From: Onchidella celtica
Taxonomy: Eukaryota > Mollusca > Gastropoda > Systellommatophora > Onchidiidae
Assembly (NCBI GenBank): GCA_963931925.1
Contig: OZ007581.1
Location: 21,444,447 to 21,508,446 of the forward strand
Direction of reading: 5' to 3'
DNA length: 64,000 nt
The notes beneath the pieces are model-generated. The model did not search any database. It was not told the DNA's origin and worked only from the letters and a program-made list of their open reading frames with translations. Positions 52,766 through 64,000 of this stretch are shown one piece after another (position 1 is the first letter of the stretch; each line of letters opens with the position of its first letter). The position numbers and the translations under genes were made by a program.

Positions 52766-54506
52766 TGGACCTACAATTTTTTGGGACCCTGAAGCGTGAA
52801 CTGTTATGGAGCCCTTTCGCAACCAGCTACAGTAGGGCAACATTACATGTAAAAATTCACTCATTAAAAAAACAGTTTCTTCAGAACCCCTCCGGGATTA
52901 GGGGCCATGGAGCTTAAGCTTCATTAGTTTCATAGTAGATCCGCCACTGTCGATGGGGTGTAGTACGGGCACAAAAAAAAAAAAAAAAGGCAAGGTACGC
53001 TACGGGCTTATCGTACATAGACCATAATATAACAGATGTATGCGATCTACCATTTTGGAGGAAAGGAGAAGGAAGGGAAGTGACCACTATGTAGTGATCT
53101 GAACTGTTTGAAAAAAACCTAGCAAGCAATGACATCGTAAAAGATACAGAAATCCTTTTTGTCAGTGTCAGCACTAAGCTTAGTAAGTTGTAAATATTAA
53201 TTTTTTTCCTTCACTTCAGCAGACGGACGATATTCATAATAAAATAGGCTTCACCAACTTTACCAAAAATTTCTTAATTCTGTGACCTTAACCTTGCTCT
53301 TAAGTGAGGCAAACATTGCATTTCGTACTAGCCAGTTGATATGAGTAGTCTGAGTTTTACTCATGGCCAGGTGTTTGCCTCACCTTCTCCACTCTAATTT
53401 CATGGCTGATCTACATTCAACTAGCTGGGTTTTCCCCAAAATCTTGGTTTCGCATTTAATTTTCTTTCCAAAGTTGATAAACTTTCGTCACAGGCCTTTT
53501 CTTTCCATCTTGCAAAGACTGTACAGCGTGCAACGATTAAGAGAGCCGGGAATATATTATGTAATTTAATAAGGGAAAAAAATAATTTTATACTGCTTAG
53601 ATGCTTAGAAGTTATGCAAGGAAACCAGAACAATGGGACATTACAATTTACAGGAAAACTATTTTGGAAAGGCTGTTGTTAGGGATCCGTGGTAGTTTAC
53701 ACAGTGAGTTATAGATGAGCAGTGAACGCAACTATTTTCTCTAGTCCCCACCCCTCAATTTAATGACACCAAATAACAGTGACCAGGAAAAGTGGAAATA
53801 TGCCGCAGGTGATTCACGGATTAACTGTAACTGTAGAGACCTTTGACATGCCATTTATAAATTTATAGTCTTTGGGGAAAAGCATAGGCATTAGTAGATG
53901 AACGGCATGTTATGTTTTTGAGCCATTAAGAACAGCATGAGAGATAATGGATTGAAACAGGAAAGAAACATAAAAAGTCCGTAGGAAGACCAAGAAGGAA
54001 ATGACAAATACGGGTGCGAAACTTAAATAAAATACTACTGAAACCAACCACTGATACATGTATACATAATTAAAACAAGTGAGGAAAACAGAGAGGTGAA
54101 CTAGTGTGAACTGCTGTTGTTGACAATCAGAAAAAGAAAATCAGGAAGAAAAAAAACAGAGAAAGAGATAAACTCGTGTGTGAATGCGTGTTGTTGACAA
54201 TGTTTTGAGTCATCGGGGACAAAAAACAACAACAACGACAACAACTAACAAACAAAAATAGAACAAAAAAGTGGCACGGGCAATCCAGCAGACCGAGTGT
54301 GCCATTTGTCCATGTAGTTGCGGGGGCACTTTTCCCATGACAAGGACAACCCTGAGAAGGTCTGTCTGTTATACGGTGCCCCTCAGGATCGAAGGAAGTA
54401 GGTTCTAACCCGTATTTTTTGTCCGGCCGACTCGGGACCTAACTCCACCCCCCAACTCTCAATTCTCTTAGCAACATATTATGGGAGGAAATCTTGCCAG
54501 ACCCAA
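52766..54506. other. Long stretch without recognisable gene
   Basis: An A-run lies at about 52973-52988. Short similar words around AGTGTGAACTGCTGTTGTTGAC (54105) and GTGTGAATGCGTGTTGTTGAC (54176) hint at a small duplication. No gene. Confidence 0.4.
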
Positions 54507-54944
54507 AGCATTAAAGGTCAGTCTGGACCAAAAACTGACTGTGCAAGCACCTTGGTCACGCCGGACCTTAACGTTGCATGGGAAGAGGAGCCAGTGACCA
54601 CCCAGAGTGGCTGTTATGTACTTATAGAAAAAACGTGCCTACGTTATATATACAGCATGGTCGCAGGTCGAGAAAACTTGTTGGTTTTGGACGAATCAAT
54701 ATTTGGAGAGAATAACTGAACAATTAAGCATTAAAGGTCAGTTTGGACAAAAACTGGCTGTGCAAGCATCTTGGTCACACCGGACCTTAACGTTGCATGG
54801 GAAGAGGAGCCAGTGACCACCCGGGTTTCCCCAGAGTGGCTGTTATAAACTTATAGAAAAAAGGTGCCTACCTTATATACAGCATGGTCGTAGGTCGAGA
54901 AAACTTGTTGGTTTTGGACGAATCAATTGGGAGAGAATAATGTT
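54507..54944 (+). repeat. 220-bp tandem duplication, two copies
   Basis: Copies start at 54507 and 54727, with AGCATTAAAGGTCAGT at each head and GGTTTTGGACGAATCAAT near each end. The second copy has about 10 extra bases (GGGTTTCCCC) after AGTGACCACCC. Divergence is a few percent. No coding capacity. Confidence 0.88.
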
Positions 54945-55254
54945 GAATATTTAATCAGTCCTTGTGTATATATTTACTTCAGAACAATTGTCCATCAGTT
55001 AGATTAATAAGCTTTAGGTTTCCACGGGTTGGAAAATATTTTTTGAACTACTAGAATTATCGTTTTGACAAGAAATAGAAGTTTGCAGGACTTTCCCTAA
55101 TTTCCGCCATTGACATCCCCACAAAGATATATCTATTATATATTTCAGTAACTTGCAACCTTTGGCACTCTTCAGGCCTTAAATTTGGCAGGAAGGTGGC
55201 AATTGAGACAAGGAAGATGGTGGCTATAATTAAAAGCTGTTTACTTCAAGCATG

Positions 55255-55410
55255 TATTTTAAAAAAATAACAATGTTTATTGCTGTGTAACATCTGTATT
55301 TTTGCATGTTTGTTTCGTAATATATAGTACCGTGCATGTCATAAAAAAGTAACCGTATTAAGCGTTCAGTTTGGTGCGTAGTGTTCTGGTGCGCATGAGT
55401 TCTGAAGCAA
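55255..55410 (-). repeat. Truncated copy of the 50273-50632 unit
   Basis: The reverse complement matches 50273-50345 (coding end) directly joined to 50565-50632 (3' segment), lacking about 220 bases between them. It is followed on the right by the GA microsatellite at 55441. Confidence 0.65.
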
Positions 55411-55436
55411 GACTGTAGCAGTTTCTTACTTTTATT

Positions 55437-55440
<4 letters not shown>

Positions 55441-55489
<49 letters not shown>
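55441..55489. repeat. (GA)n microsatellite
   Basis: About 24 GA units. Confidence 0.95.
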
Positions 55490-55492
<3 letters not shown>

Positions 55493-56714
55493 GCGCACGA
55501 TTGTTTATTCCGGGCAAATTCCCGGCAGGTCATCTGGTTGGTAATAAAACAACCTGTTTGTTTGTTTTGTTTTTGTTTTCTTTTACCACTGAGAAAATAC
55601 GTTTCAAAATAATTATAGCCAACAAGATGAACTGTTTTCATGGTGTGTTTTGATTAAGTGAGACTTCAAATGTTATGAACACCCCTTATCATGAAGTGGT
55701 GATATTTCCGATGTGTAAATGCAATTTTTTTGTGGTTTTTGTTCGAAGCACTTGTCAAAATAACTTATGCCTGAAATCCCTTAAGTTAGACATTGGATCA
55801 ATTCTATTTTTGGACTTTATAGGGACTTCGAGTACAAGTGAGACAATGACACAATGCATAAGTTCAAGCCTTTCTCGTTAGTTGATTCAAAGAAAGTCTG
55901 AGTCAAAACCGACACAACACAGACTTGACTCTTGTGTTCTACTACCGTAAAAACATTATCATGTCTCCTGCACTGAGCGCAACATTTAAAACGACACTAA
56001 ATGAACCAGCTCTGTACATCATACATTTACCTGCAGTGATATTTTGCTTTGTGTTTCTCTGATATGTTAATTATGTTAGCACTTCACCATAGAATGATAC
56101 GAATCACAGTATACTTTCAGGTCTTGTCGAAAATGTTCATTATTTTTTATTATGATCAGATCATCTTGTGTGTAACATACATGAAGGGAAGCCTCACATA
56201 ATGTCTATGTAACTTTACCACTGGGTCGGACGCAAGACCTGAGGTAATGAAAGAATAAGACTGTAACGAATGTGGCAGTTTCAAACCTTTAAATAGTCGC
56301 CTACCTCCCCTCCCCCATAAAACAACAATAACAACAACAAAGTCAAAAGGGTCACTCATAACCCATATATAGTGCATATATGCTCGGAGAAGGAAAGGCC
56401 GAAGAGGTGGGGTGGGGGGAGGGAATTCCCCAGCACATTAAATATGAGAATCCCTTAGTAAGTAGTACATTTACGTTGTTGTAGTACATCTATGGAGAAA
56501 GAATACCAGTGGATAGGGGTGGAAGTGGAGAGCAAGCGTCGTGCTCTATTCATTGTGAGGAATTTCAAACAAGGCAGGAAACAAAAAAAAAAAGGGGGGG
56601 GGGGAGGGAGGAGAGATACATCCAACTTACTAGTCAAACTATTGTATGTTTCTGATGAAAAGGTCAGATACATGTAGCCCAGGCATTTATATTTTGGAAC
56701 ATTATTAATTGAAG
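55490..56714. other. Unassigned DNA
   Basis: No gene. An A/G homopolymer junction lies at about 56583-56606 (A-run then G-run). Confidence 0.4.
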
Positions 56715-56813
56715 TGGTTTTAGTGCATTGACAACTTAGATCCCTTGTAATTGTAACCGTGTTGAGTGAATTGAGGGGTTAGAATTACAAGGGACCTAAT
56801 GGCACTGAAACCC
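56715..56813. repeat. Small fold-back sequence (hairpin of about 100 nt)
   Basis: The left arm with TCCCTTGTAATTGTAACC (from 56740) pairs with GGTTAGAATTACAAGGGA in the right arm. Outer parts GTTTTAGTGC and GCACTGAAAC also pair, with a bulge of about 7 bases on the left. It could be a tiny MITE or a hairpin RNA precursor. Confidence 0.5.
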
Positions 56814-57600
56814 ATTCTAATTCTAAACTCTTCCATTGTTAAAAGCTATGTAATGGACATTCATTGTTCACCGTACACTCGTTAAAAGAGGGCGGGGGGT
56901 GGGAGACGCTAAAGTCAAGAATGTGAAAGGAGTACATGGGGTAGGAGGTGAGAGAGGGAGGGGGTAAAAAGAAAATTAAAAACACCACCACCAAAATCAC
57001 TTTTAGACAGTTTGTGAAGTTTCTGCTTTGTGGATGACCACAAACCAACATTGCATAAAATAATCGCAGTTCACAAACATTTTTAAAAGCTTTAACCTTC
57101 TTTTTTTCATGATACAAGTTAACACATACTGTTTTTTTGTTTGTTCAAATTCATTTGGTCTGTTGAAATAACGAGGTCTTATCGGTGTGTTGATAGCTTG
57201 TTTGTTGTGAGCGATTTTCACTTAAAATTTTTTTTTACATACCTTCGGTTTTTTACAACGAGTTCTGATTTCTGAATGTCGCCATTAATAATGTGGCTCA
57301 TTTTAAAATCCATTTGATTTAGTTCTACTGTTTGGAAGTGCTTGACTTCCGAATGCGTTCCATACATGCTAAAGAGGTATTTTTTTTGAGGGGTTTAAAT
57401 AAAAAAAAGGGGCTAGGGTTTTTTTTGGGCGGGGGGGGGGGGGGGGGAGGAGGTTTCTAACGAAAGACAAAGAAATTATTCAGGGCATGCTTCGCTTTCT
57501 CTATCTCTTTCCCCTCTCTATTTTACTTCCATCTCATCTCAATTTCCCTGCGTAAGAAACATCTGAAAGTGAACACATACATAATAAAAATTATTATAAT
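56814..57600. other. Unassigned DNA with G-run
   Basis: A long G-run at about 57430-57452 next to a T-run. No gene. Confidence 0.45.
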
Positions 57601-57624
57601 TCATATCATGACAATACTCAGATC

Positions 57625-57690
57625 CGCACCCACACCCTTTCGCTCCTAAATCACAGGTCTTAACCATTTCGCCACGCAGGTGAGTTAACA
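57625..57690 (-). repeat. tRNA-derived SINE head (candidate)
   Basis: On the minus strand, TGGCGAAATGGTTAAGAC fits a pol III A box and D-arm, and about 35-40 bases later GGGTGCGGATC is a degenerate B box. The pattern resembles a tRNA-derived SINE. It is too diverged to be a functional tRNA gene. Confidence 0.4.
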
Positions 57691-58345
57691 GCTTGACGGT
57701 AGTCATTTACTAATACTCACATACTGCACTCTTGACCTAAATTAGGGAAAGTTACCGACCTTGTTAATTTGCATAGTTTTTAAAAATTATGAATCGGCTT
57801 ATTAGCAAAACAATCCTATTTCAGCTGCTGGAAGATTGCATGATCTGAGCTAATACAGGGCCTACATGAGTGTACGTCGATCGCCAATGGCTACCCCAGC
57901 CCCTTTTCGCCTGATTAGTCAATCTGACTACCGCCCATTGGTACAAACTGACTAGACCCTCACGCTCCCAGGTCCGTCTGCCCATTCCATGTGAGTTTAA
58001 ATTCCTGAACACCATGTCAAGGTTTGTTTCACCAGTAGCGCTTTTGGTAAATTCTGTAACCGTGACCTCTCCCCAGCAAGTTTCAAAATGGCAGCTGTTT
58101 TCGGTTTTTGTCTCACTTCAGGCATCTAGAGGACTAACTCGCATGGGAGGAGTGTGGGGAACAGAGCCCCCGTGCGATCCCCTGCTCACAGTCGGTTCTA
58201 AAGTCGCATCCTTGAAATATCATTATTGTATGACTCAAATGGAGCGCCTCCGCTCCCAAAGTGTTTACATCCTGCTATATTACAACTGTCTATATGCTTG
58301 ACTGTCGAGTCTTCGGGAACATTCCATACATGGTCTTGCTATTGT
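57691..58345. other. Unassigned DNA
   Basis: GC-richer between 57830 and 58210 with open frames on both strands, but no known domain. Confidence 0.4.
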
Positions 58346-58712
58346 AGACACACCATCCATCCATCTGTCCGCCCTTCCATCCATCCATCCATCCTTCCCT
58401 CCTTCCATCCATCCATCTCTCCGTTTGTCCATCCAACCACCCACTCACTTGCCCATCCATCCATCCACCCATTCAATCAACTACCCACCCACTCATCCAT
58501 CCATCCATTCATTCCTGCAACCACCTGTCCATCCATTTTAGCCATCCATCCCTCCATCCATCCATCCTCCACCGGTCGATCCATCCACTCACTTACACAC
58601 CCAACCATCCACTCGTCCATTCAACCACCTACCCACTCATCCATCCATCCATCTATCCGTCCATCACCATCTGCCATACCATTCATCCATCCACCTATCC
58701 AGCCATCCAGTT
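58346..58712. repeat. (CCAT)n-rich satellite-like array
   Basis: About 370 bp of CCATCCAT units with variants (CCACCCACTC, CATTCAACCA). The open frames through it are low-complexity artefacts. Confidence 0.9.
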
Positions 58713-58953
58713 ATTTTTTTGAGTGTATAAACTTTGCTCGTTACCTGCACGTATCTCCATACTTATGAAAGCAGATTTTGGCTAGACGGGTAATGTTTTA
58801 GATCTGTACGGCACTGCGGTCTTTCCGCGTATAGTGTTGCTGTGTGTGTGTGCACGGGCGCGCGTGCGTGTATATTGTGTTTCATATTAGATATTGCTTA
58901 CATTCCACCAAACAAAAGCACTGTACCGAATCCAATGTTTGACCGTGTGCCGT

Positions 58954-58955
<2 letters not shown>

Positions 58956-59046
<91 letters not shown>

Positions 59047-59054
59047 GAGAGAGA
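58956..59054. repeat. (GA)n microsatellite
   Basis: About 100 bp of GA with two interruptions. Confidence 0.95.
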
Positions 59055-59689
59055 ATGAATTAAACTTACAGATGACAGAGAGGTGGGGGAGGTGTGAGTG
59101 TGTACAATATTCATTGTATTTATTATATTTTTACGGCCCTGTTATGCTATTGTCAGTCAACCTCGGGGTTGGCCAATCAAATTGCTTGGCGGTCCGTCCA
59201 TAGGTTGCCCATGTCTGGTCTAGATTCTGTATGGTAACAAAAAGACCACGCATTTATGTGATACACCTAATAGATCACAATATTCATAATTTTTGTACAG
59301 TAAATTCGTCTTGTAGTGGCTCACAAAGCTGAGGGAATCACGTTTCAGAACGTCGTCCTGGCATAACAGAAACCGCTGTTTTTAAATGAAATAGGGTAAT
59401 TTTATTCTACAAATGACAGTTATGTATAAACCAGTTGTAGACGAATAATACGCTTGGATTAGTTTGATCTTTATAATGTATAGCGACCATAACAGATCGC
59501 CAAATACCATTAAGACAGTTCAACCTATACTGGGCAAAGCATACTAGTTACTACACTACTTAGTATTGGTCAATGGCGAAATGCATTATTTTTAGTGAAC
59601 GCTCTTCTTGAAAATTGTGAATCAAAGTTCCGAAAACTGCTAGTGATCAAGCATGTCGATGAGTTATTTTATGGCACCACTCCGGGGAA
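59055..59689. other. Unassigned DNA
   Basis: AT-rich. Nothing recognised. Confidence 0.4.
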
Positions 59690-60503
59690 GATGATGGCAA
59701 TGACGCGCAATACATCGCCTAGCTTGCCAGGGGACGGTGCATTGCCGCAGGTATGATAACTGTTGTCGTCTCTTCTATGACAACAGCATACTTGCATATG
59801 GCATACGACCCCTGCCCACCCAAAAGTTCCTGTGCTCCTGCTCTTGGAGGCCTTTCTAGGCTGAGCACCTTCTCGTGGTCTTCCCCGTTTCCACAGAATC
59901 TCATACATGCGCGACCGAGTCTCCGGCGGTATAACCGGAAGGGAAGGAGATGAGCCCCTTTATAAGGTGCAGGTCGCAGAACCCACCGGCATGTGGTATA
60001 CGCTATGGGCCTCACCAACTCACCCCCTCTCACTTGAGTGGACATCCTTGCTTATCTTAAATCTTTACCCCTATGTGGTCGGCTTGTAAATTGTGTGTTT
60101 GTTAGAATCTGTCCAAGTCCAGAGATTGGCTGCTGGAGTGAAACGCACGACGGGCGGGGTTACGGACTGGCCCACAGGCTCTGCAGTAGAGCAGGGACCT
60201 CATAGCATCACTACAATTTTAATGATCCAGGACGTGAAGATCCTCTGTCTGTGTTCAAGTTGTGACAGAGCTGACGTCAATTCATTACATTTCCTAAAAT
60301 AATTAGACTTCGACTGAGGGCTCTCCAGGAGACAGTAGGTGGCGGGGAATGGACAAACTGTAAGCATGTGAGAGTGACCTGCTGACACAGAGATGTGTGC
60401 CTTCCTTTTTTCTCCTTGCGTGGTGACTTGACAGCTCTGAGGGGACACAGATTATAAGCTAGGGTGGTCAGACAGACCACAGGCACCCCAGCATTATGAT
60501 GTC
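59690..60503 (+). other. GC-richer segment, probable LINE 5' region
   Basis: Its base composition differs from the left flank and it leads directly into a LINE endonuclease ORF. Open frames on both strands have no recognised domain. It may be the 5' UTR or ORF1 remnant of that LINE. Confidence 0.4.
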
Positions 60504-61260
60504 ATGACAAAAAACAAAAATAAATTCCACCTCGGCCGCCGCGTGCAAAAACAAGGGTCGCGCCACACAGTGAGGAACCAGGCTGTGTGCAGCGATAAGT
60601 TAGCGCCTGGAACAAACAAAAGCACCCTAAATATATTGCAGCTTAACATATGCGGAATCTCAAAGAAGAAAACAGAGCCTGCAAACTTACTTAACTTAAA
60701 AAAGGTCCATATAGCCCTTATTCAAGAAACCCTCCACAAAAACACTGATCCCCACATCAGAGGATACACATCCTATCCGTGTAAGTGCACAGAATGCCGA
60801 GGCATAATAACCTACATCAGAAACGATCAACAGGGAATGGTAGAAAACATAACAACTGACAACCCGTTAGAGCTCCCGAAAACAACTTTGTCTTGTGGTA
60901 CAAAACAAAAAATTTACCATCTATAATGCTTACAACCCACCTCAAAACGAATGCAGCTTTCAAAACTTCCCTGAGTCAGAATTCCAGAAAACAATAATTG
61001 CTGGAGATTTCAACGGCCAGTCAACACAATGGGGATATAACAGATCTAATAAAACTGGAAAAGCAAAAAAAGAGCTATGCGGAAGTACAAACCTAGTAGT
61101 ACTTCAAAATGAGAGCTCTGTACTCACACTCCTTCATAGGGCCCATAACACTCTGAGCAGACCAGACCTGACAATTACATCAGCAGATCTCCTACACAAG
61201 CAAACAACAGAGGTCCTTGATGGCTTAGTTGGTGATCACAGACCTATCCAGAAGACTGCT
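60504..61260 (+). pseudogene. LINE endonuclease domain (I/Jockey type)
   Basis: The ATG at 60504 starts a basic N-terminus, then TLNILQLNICGISKKK (catalytic Asn block), KVHIALIQETL (catalytic Glu) and GYTSYPCKC. After a frameshift near 60890 it continues with FTIYNAYNPPQNE, IIAGDFNGQSTQWGY, SRPDLTITSADL and VGDHRPI (catalytic His). All endonuclease blocks are present but in two frames. The copy ends right after the domain in an AAAGT-rich stretch (about 61270-61290), so RT is missing. Endonucleases of this kind nick the insertion site. Confidence 0.78.
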
Positions 61261-61465
61261 GGATCGGAAAAAGTAAAGTAAAAGTAAAGTATGGCGCCAC
61301 TCCAGCCCGAAAGTTTGGTTAGTGCAGGTGCACAGATGGTTGCAAAGTTCAGGAAACAGACAAATAATCAGGGTTTAGTATCATACAATAGATAAGGAAA
61401 TGATACTGAATGGTGCAAAGGATTGAATATTTGATTTGCGCCCCCCCTCCCCGCACCCTCACAAC

Positions 61466-61473
61466 CCGCGTAC
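61466..61473. repeat. Target-site duplication CCGCGTAC, left
   Basis: Exact 8-bp match to 61839-61846. Confidence 0.88.
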
Positions 61474-61838
61474 CACAGACTAATAAATTAACCAGACTGG
61501 AAACACGAGCTTCGGGCTGTGCCGTTTTTTACGGAATTTCCCGAGCGACGACTGTATAACCAACATGGCCGCCGCTCGGGAAATTCCGATTCTAGTTCTA
61601 TCTGCAGTAGACATTTCTTTTCATTTGTCAAGATTGGTTGTACATGTATTAATTTCTTGGTGCGGAACCAAACTTCCGCGTTCAGTAGGCGCGTCAAAAT
61701 GGTGTCATTCAAAATTGTAACTATACTGAAGCGTCGGTCGCTACCTTAAACCTAATATGGCGGATGGTTCATGACCTTCCGCTGTTTTGTGACGTCACAC
61801 AATGGGATCATCCAGTCTGGTTAATTTATTAGTCTGTG
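61474..61838. mobile_element. 365-bp MITE with 28-bp perfect terminal inverted repeats
   Basis: 61474-61501 (starting CACAGACTAATAAATTAACC) is the exact reverse complement of 61811-61838, and an 8-bp duplication flanks it. 8-bp duplications are made by hAT and P superfamily transposases. The CA...TG ends and GC-rich duplication fit P at least as well as hAT, whose usual YARNG start is not met. Inside, 61535-61550 (CGGAATTTCCCGAGCG) and 61573-61588 form a second perfect 16-bp inverted repeat around CAACATGGCCGCC. Perfect ends suggest recent mobility. The transposase source is not in the window. Confidence 0.9.
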
Positions 61839-61846
61839 CCGCGTAC
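61839..61846. repeat. Target-site duplication CCGCGTAC, right
   Basis: Exact match to 61466-61473. Confidence 0.88.
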
Positions 61847-64000
61847 ACAATGAATTTTTTAAAGTAAATTAATACAAAAAGAAATTCGCCGAAGTGCAAG
61901 ATAGGTGACGTCACGTAAAACAAATTAGTGAAGGCCAACTGTTATATTTCCTGTGTGTGATAAGATAACACTACATCGTTTTCTGTACTTCATGAAAAAG
62001 TTGAGCCAACAGTTCCGTACCGACAACAGTTTGGGACAAATCACAAACTTTTTTGTCGTCGGCGACTGAAGTCGTCAGTATGGGCAGTCGTATGTATCTC
62101 CATTGCTTTCACCCAGGAGACAAAACTGTAGGCAATTGAGAAATCAATCGCCTGTATGCGCCTAGGCTAAGGGGCGAATATTGCATGGCTGAGCCTTTGA
62201 TATTTTATATTCAGTTATTTCCCCTTGATTACTGCGAGATCTATTCTAGTTTCCCAGATGATGCTTATTATTATTGTATTATTGTTGTCACCATTGCAGG
62301 TTTGAACAAAAACAGTAATGAAAAGCGAGTGGTCGGGCTGGGAATCATGATTGAGACTTTATTCAGTACTATTTGGTATCTATTTCCCCGGATATTTCAG
62401 AATGTCCCCGGACAATCTAGGATATCCCAGAATAATCCTCCGATAACCTGGAATATAAACTTTATATCTCCGGATATTCTATAATCCCACCTCCCCAATT
62501 CACCTCCCGCTCCGTTTTTCAGTTTATCCCCATTATGATCCCATTATTATCCCTGAATTTTTGTGTGTGTGCCTTTTGCTCCCTTTTCTTCACTTTCCTT
62601 TCATACTGCAATCTTATTCTGCAAGCCAGACACAAAATACCGAGACGAACCATTCCTGCTAGGCTCTCACTATATCCAAAAGATGTGCGTGTATAATGCA
62701 GTGAGGACCACTCTTTTTCGTTCAGTTTATGAAGTGGGGTGATGCGAACTGTTGCATTGTTGACATTAATGATACGCACGCAAGTCGACTGACGGAATAT
62801 GACGAATTGATCCATCTCGGTATCCTGTGCCTGGGGAAATACCATGTAGAGAGGGTAGAAAGTGACGGGCGGGGCAGTGATTGGGGGGTTGGCGCGGGTC
62901 GCTGCTTTTAAGCTTGTAAGTTAGAAGTTCAATTACGAGTGGGTAGTGTACAATTCTAGTGTGCTCTCCTTCTGCCTATCAATTCCGCCTTATTTCCCAT
63001 GTGCATTTGTTTTGGTGCACGATGAGCAAGATGATAAGGATATTTATTGGAATACATTACTTTTGTCCATACAGCAGCTTTCCCAATATGTGTCTGCATT
63101 TTGTCAGCCTTCACTCATTGGGTGTGCAGAGTATCCTATTCCTAATGACCATGATTAGCTGCAGTCCTGCCGGAGATGAACGTAAATCTAGGATTCTAGG
63201 TGAGGAAACTGAAAGATGGCTTTCTTCATGTGCTTTTCAACGACGATGTGCCGGATTACATAATTTCAATTAGAACTGCAATTATGAGAAAAAAGCCAGA
63301 AAAGCCAATAAAGACAGAGTGGCAGTAAAATAATTATAGGAACGGTAATTATTGAATTGATCTAGGGGGATACTTCATAATAGAGGGGGTATTCTAGGAT
63401 ACCCCTGAGTGTCAGGAGGTTAAATTAGGATGGGGGATATGCCACGGCGTCACACTGGTTACACTTAGCAGGCAGTAATGTGGACGAAACCAGTATCCAA
63501 AAAGATATATAAAAAAAAAAAAAAACTCGGAAATAGAGTTTGATTTAGGAGAAAAAAAAAACATTATAGGGAAGGATATGTGTCCTACTTACAATGTTCA
63601 GTATGCCTACATTACAGTCCTGAAAAGTCACAATTAAAATGCCGTTAGCTAGCGAGAGCGAACATAACCTAATGCCTCGTTCATGTATGGCGGGTTACTC
63701 GCCCCCTCCTCCCCCCCCCCCCGCCCGAAAATTCTCGATTGAATACTTCAATACCTTACTTTGGTCGCCAGTCGTGCACTATTTCATAATAAAGTGATCC
63801 AATCGCCACTACTAATAGTAGGCAGTGGTACTGTCGTCGACTTGTGTGACAAAACAGTAGGGATGAATTAGTTACTCAGCATAATTAATTTCACGTACTC
63901 GGAGACTGTTGTGGAGACTACCCAACGCCCAGACATTCTATGGGTTGAATGGGATTGTTAGAAGGCGCTGGCGGCCATCATTATTTGAGTCATCGTGTTT
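61847..64000. other. Long stretch without recognisable gene
   Basis: No domain seen. About 62705-62820 shares words with 2605-2710 (dispersed repeat). Homopolymers occur at about 63515-63526 (A) and 63708-63723 (C). Confidence 0.4.

Noticed and set aside
57625-57690. Functional tRNA gene
   Set aside because: A box acceptable but B box degenerate and no acceptor stem pairing seen. A SINE remnant is more likely.
52620-58712. CRISPR-like or regularly spaced repeats in the GGAT/CCAT arrays
   Set aside because: Units are contiguous simple repeats with no unique spacers, in eukaryotic DNA.
58226-58768. 180-codon frame rich in His/Pro/Ser/Ile
   Set aside because: Translation of a CCAT simple-repeat array.
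58842-59063. Frame with a long Arg-Glu dipeptide run
   Set aside because: Translation of a GA microsatellite.

Overview
This is eukaryotic, repeat-rich, AT-leaning genomic DNA, almost certainly from a marine or aquatic invertebrate. The mix of a Steamer-like Mag-lineage fragment, Tx1-like, L2/CR1-like and I/Jockey-like LINEs, a Polinton/Maverick and a Gmr1-like gypsy element points to a mollusc or another lophotrochozoan. That assignment is inference, and nothing here fixes the species. I see no rRNA gene, no convincing tRNA gene, no CRISPR array and no bacterial-type operon. Nearly all recognisable coding sequence is transposon-derived. The one plausible non-transposon exon is at 50090-50368.

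Layout. Positions 1-13 kb hold mostly unassigned non-coding DNA with short dispersed and inverted repeats, a LINE 3' remnant (485-760, minus) and a fold-back element (9300-9538). Positions 13.0-16.9 kb hold a decayed Tx1-group LINE on the minus strand, split inside its reverse transcriptase by an unrelated insert. Positions 17204-24966 hold a complete, very young LTR retrotransposon with two 920-bp LTRs that differ at about 3 sites, a perfect 5-bp target duplication, a tRNA-Pro primer site, a SCAN-like gag and an uninterrupted 1254-codon pol in which integrase precedes reverse transcriptase (Gmr1-type order). It sits inside an older coding-like sequence that reads open across the insertion site.

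Positions 27.0-29.0 kb hold an L2/CR1-like LINE with an antisense LINE tail inside it. Positions 29.4-31.7 kb hold Tx1-group LINE pieces in head-to-head inverted arrangement. Positions 32035-33540 hold the 5' end of a Steamer-like element (short LTR, primer site, gag, protease) that stops abruptly against a truncated Polinton (33565-38455). The Polinton carries protein-primed DNA polymerase B, a phospholipase-A2-like protein, an integrase and several structural-type genes, all with frameshifts.

Positions 39385-43310 hold a minus-strand Ty3/gypsy element with internal deletions and only its 5' LTR. A solo LTR of the same family (47721-49661) lies in opposite orientation and contains a second, nested solo LTR with its own 5-bp duplication. 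Positions 43.8-45.2 kb hold a deleted I/Jockey-like LINE, and 60.5-61.3 kb hold the endonuclease domain of a related one. Position 61474 starts a 365-bp MITE with perfect 28-bp terminal repeats and an 8-bp duplication.

Working together: only the Gmr1-like element looks capable of coordinated function (Gag, then a +1-frame Pol carrying nucleocapsid, protease, integrase, RT and RNase H). The other mobile elements are relics whose nesting gives a relative order of insertion events.
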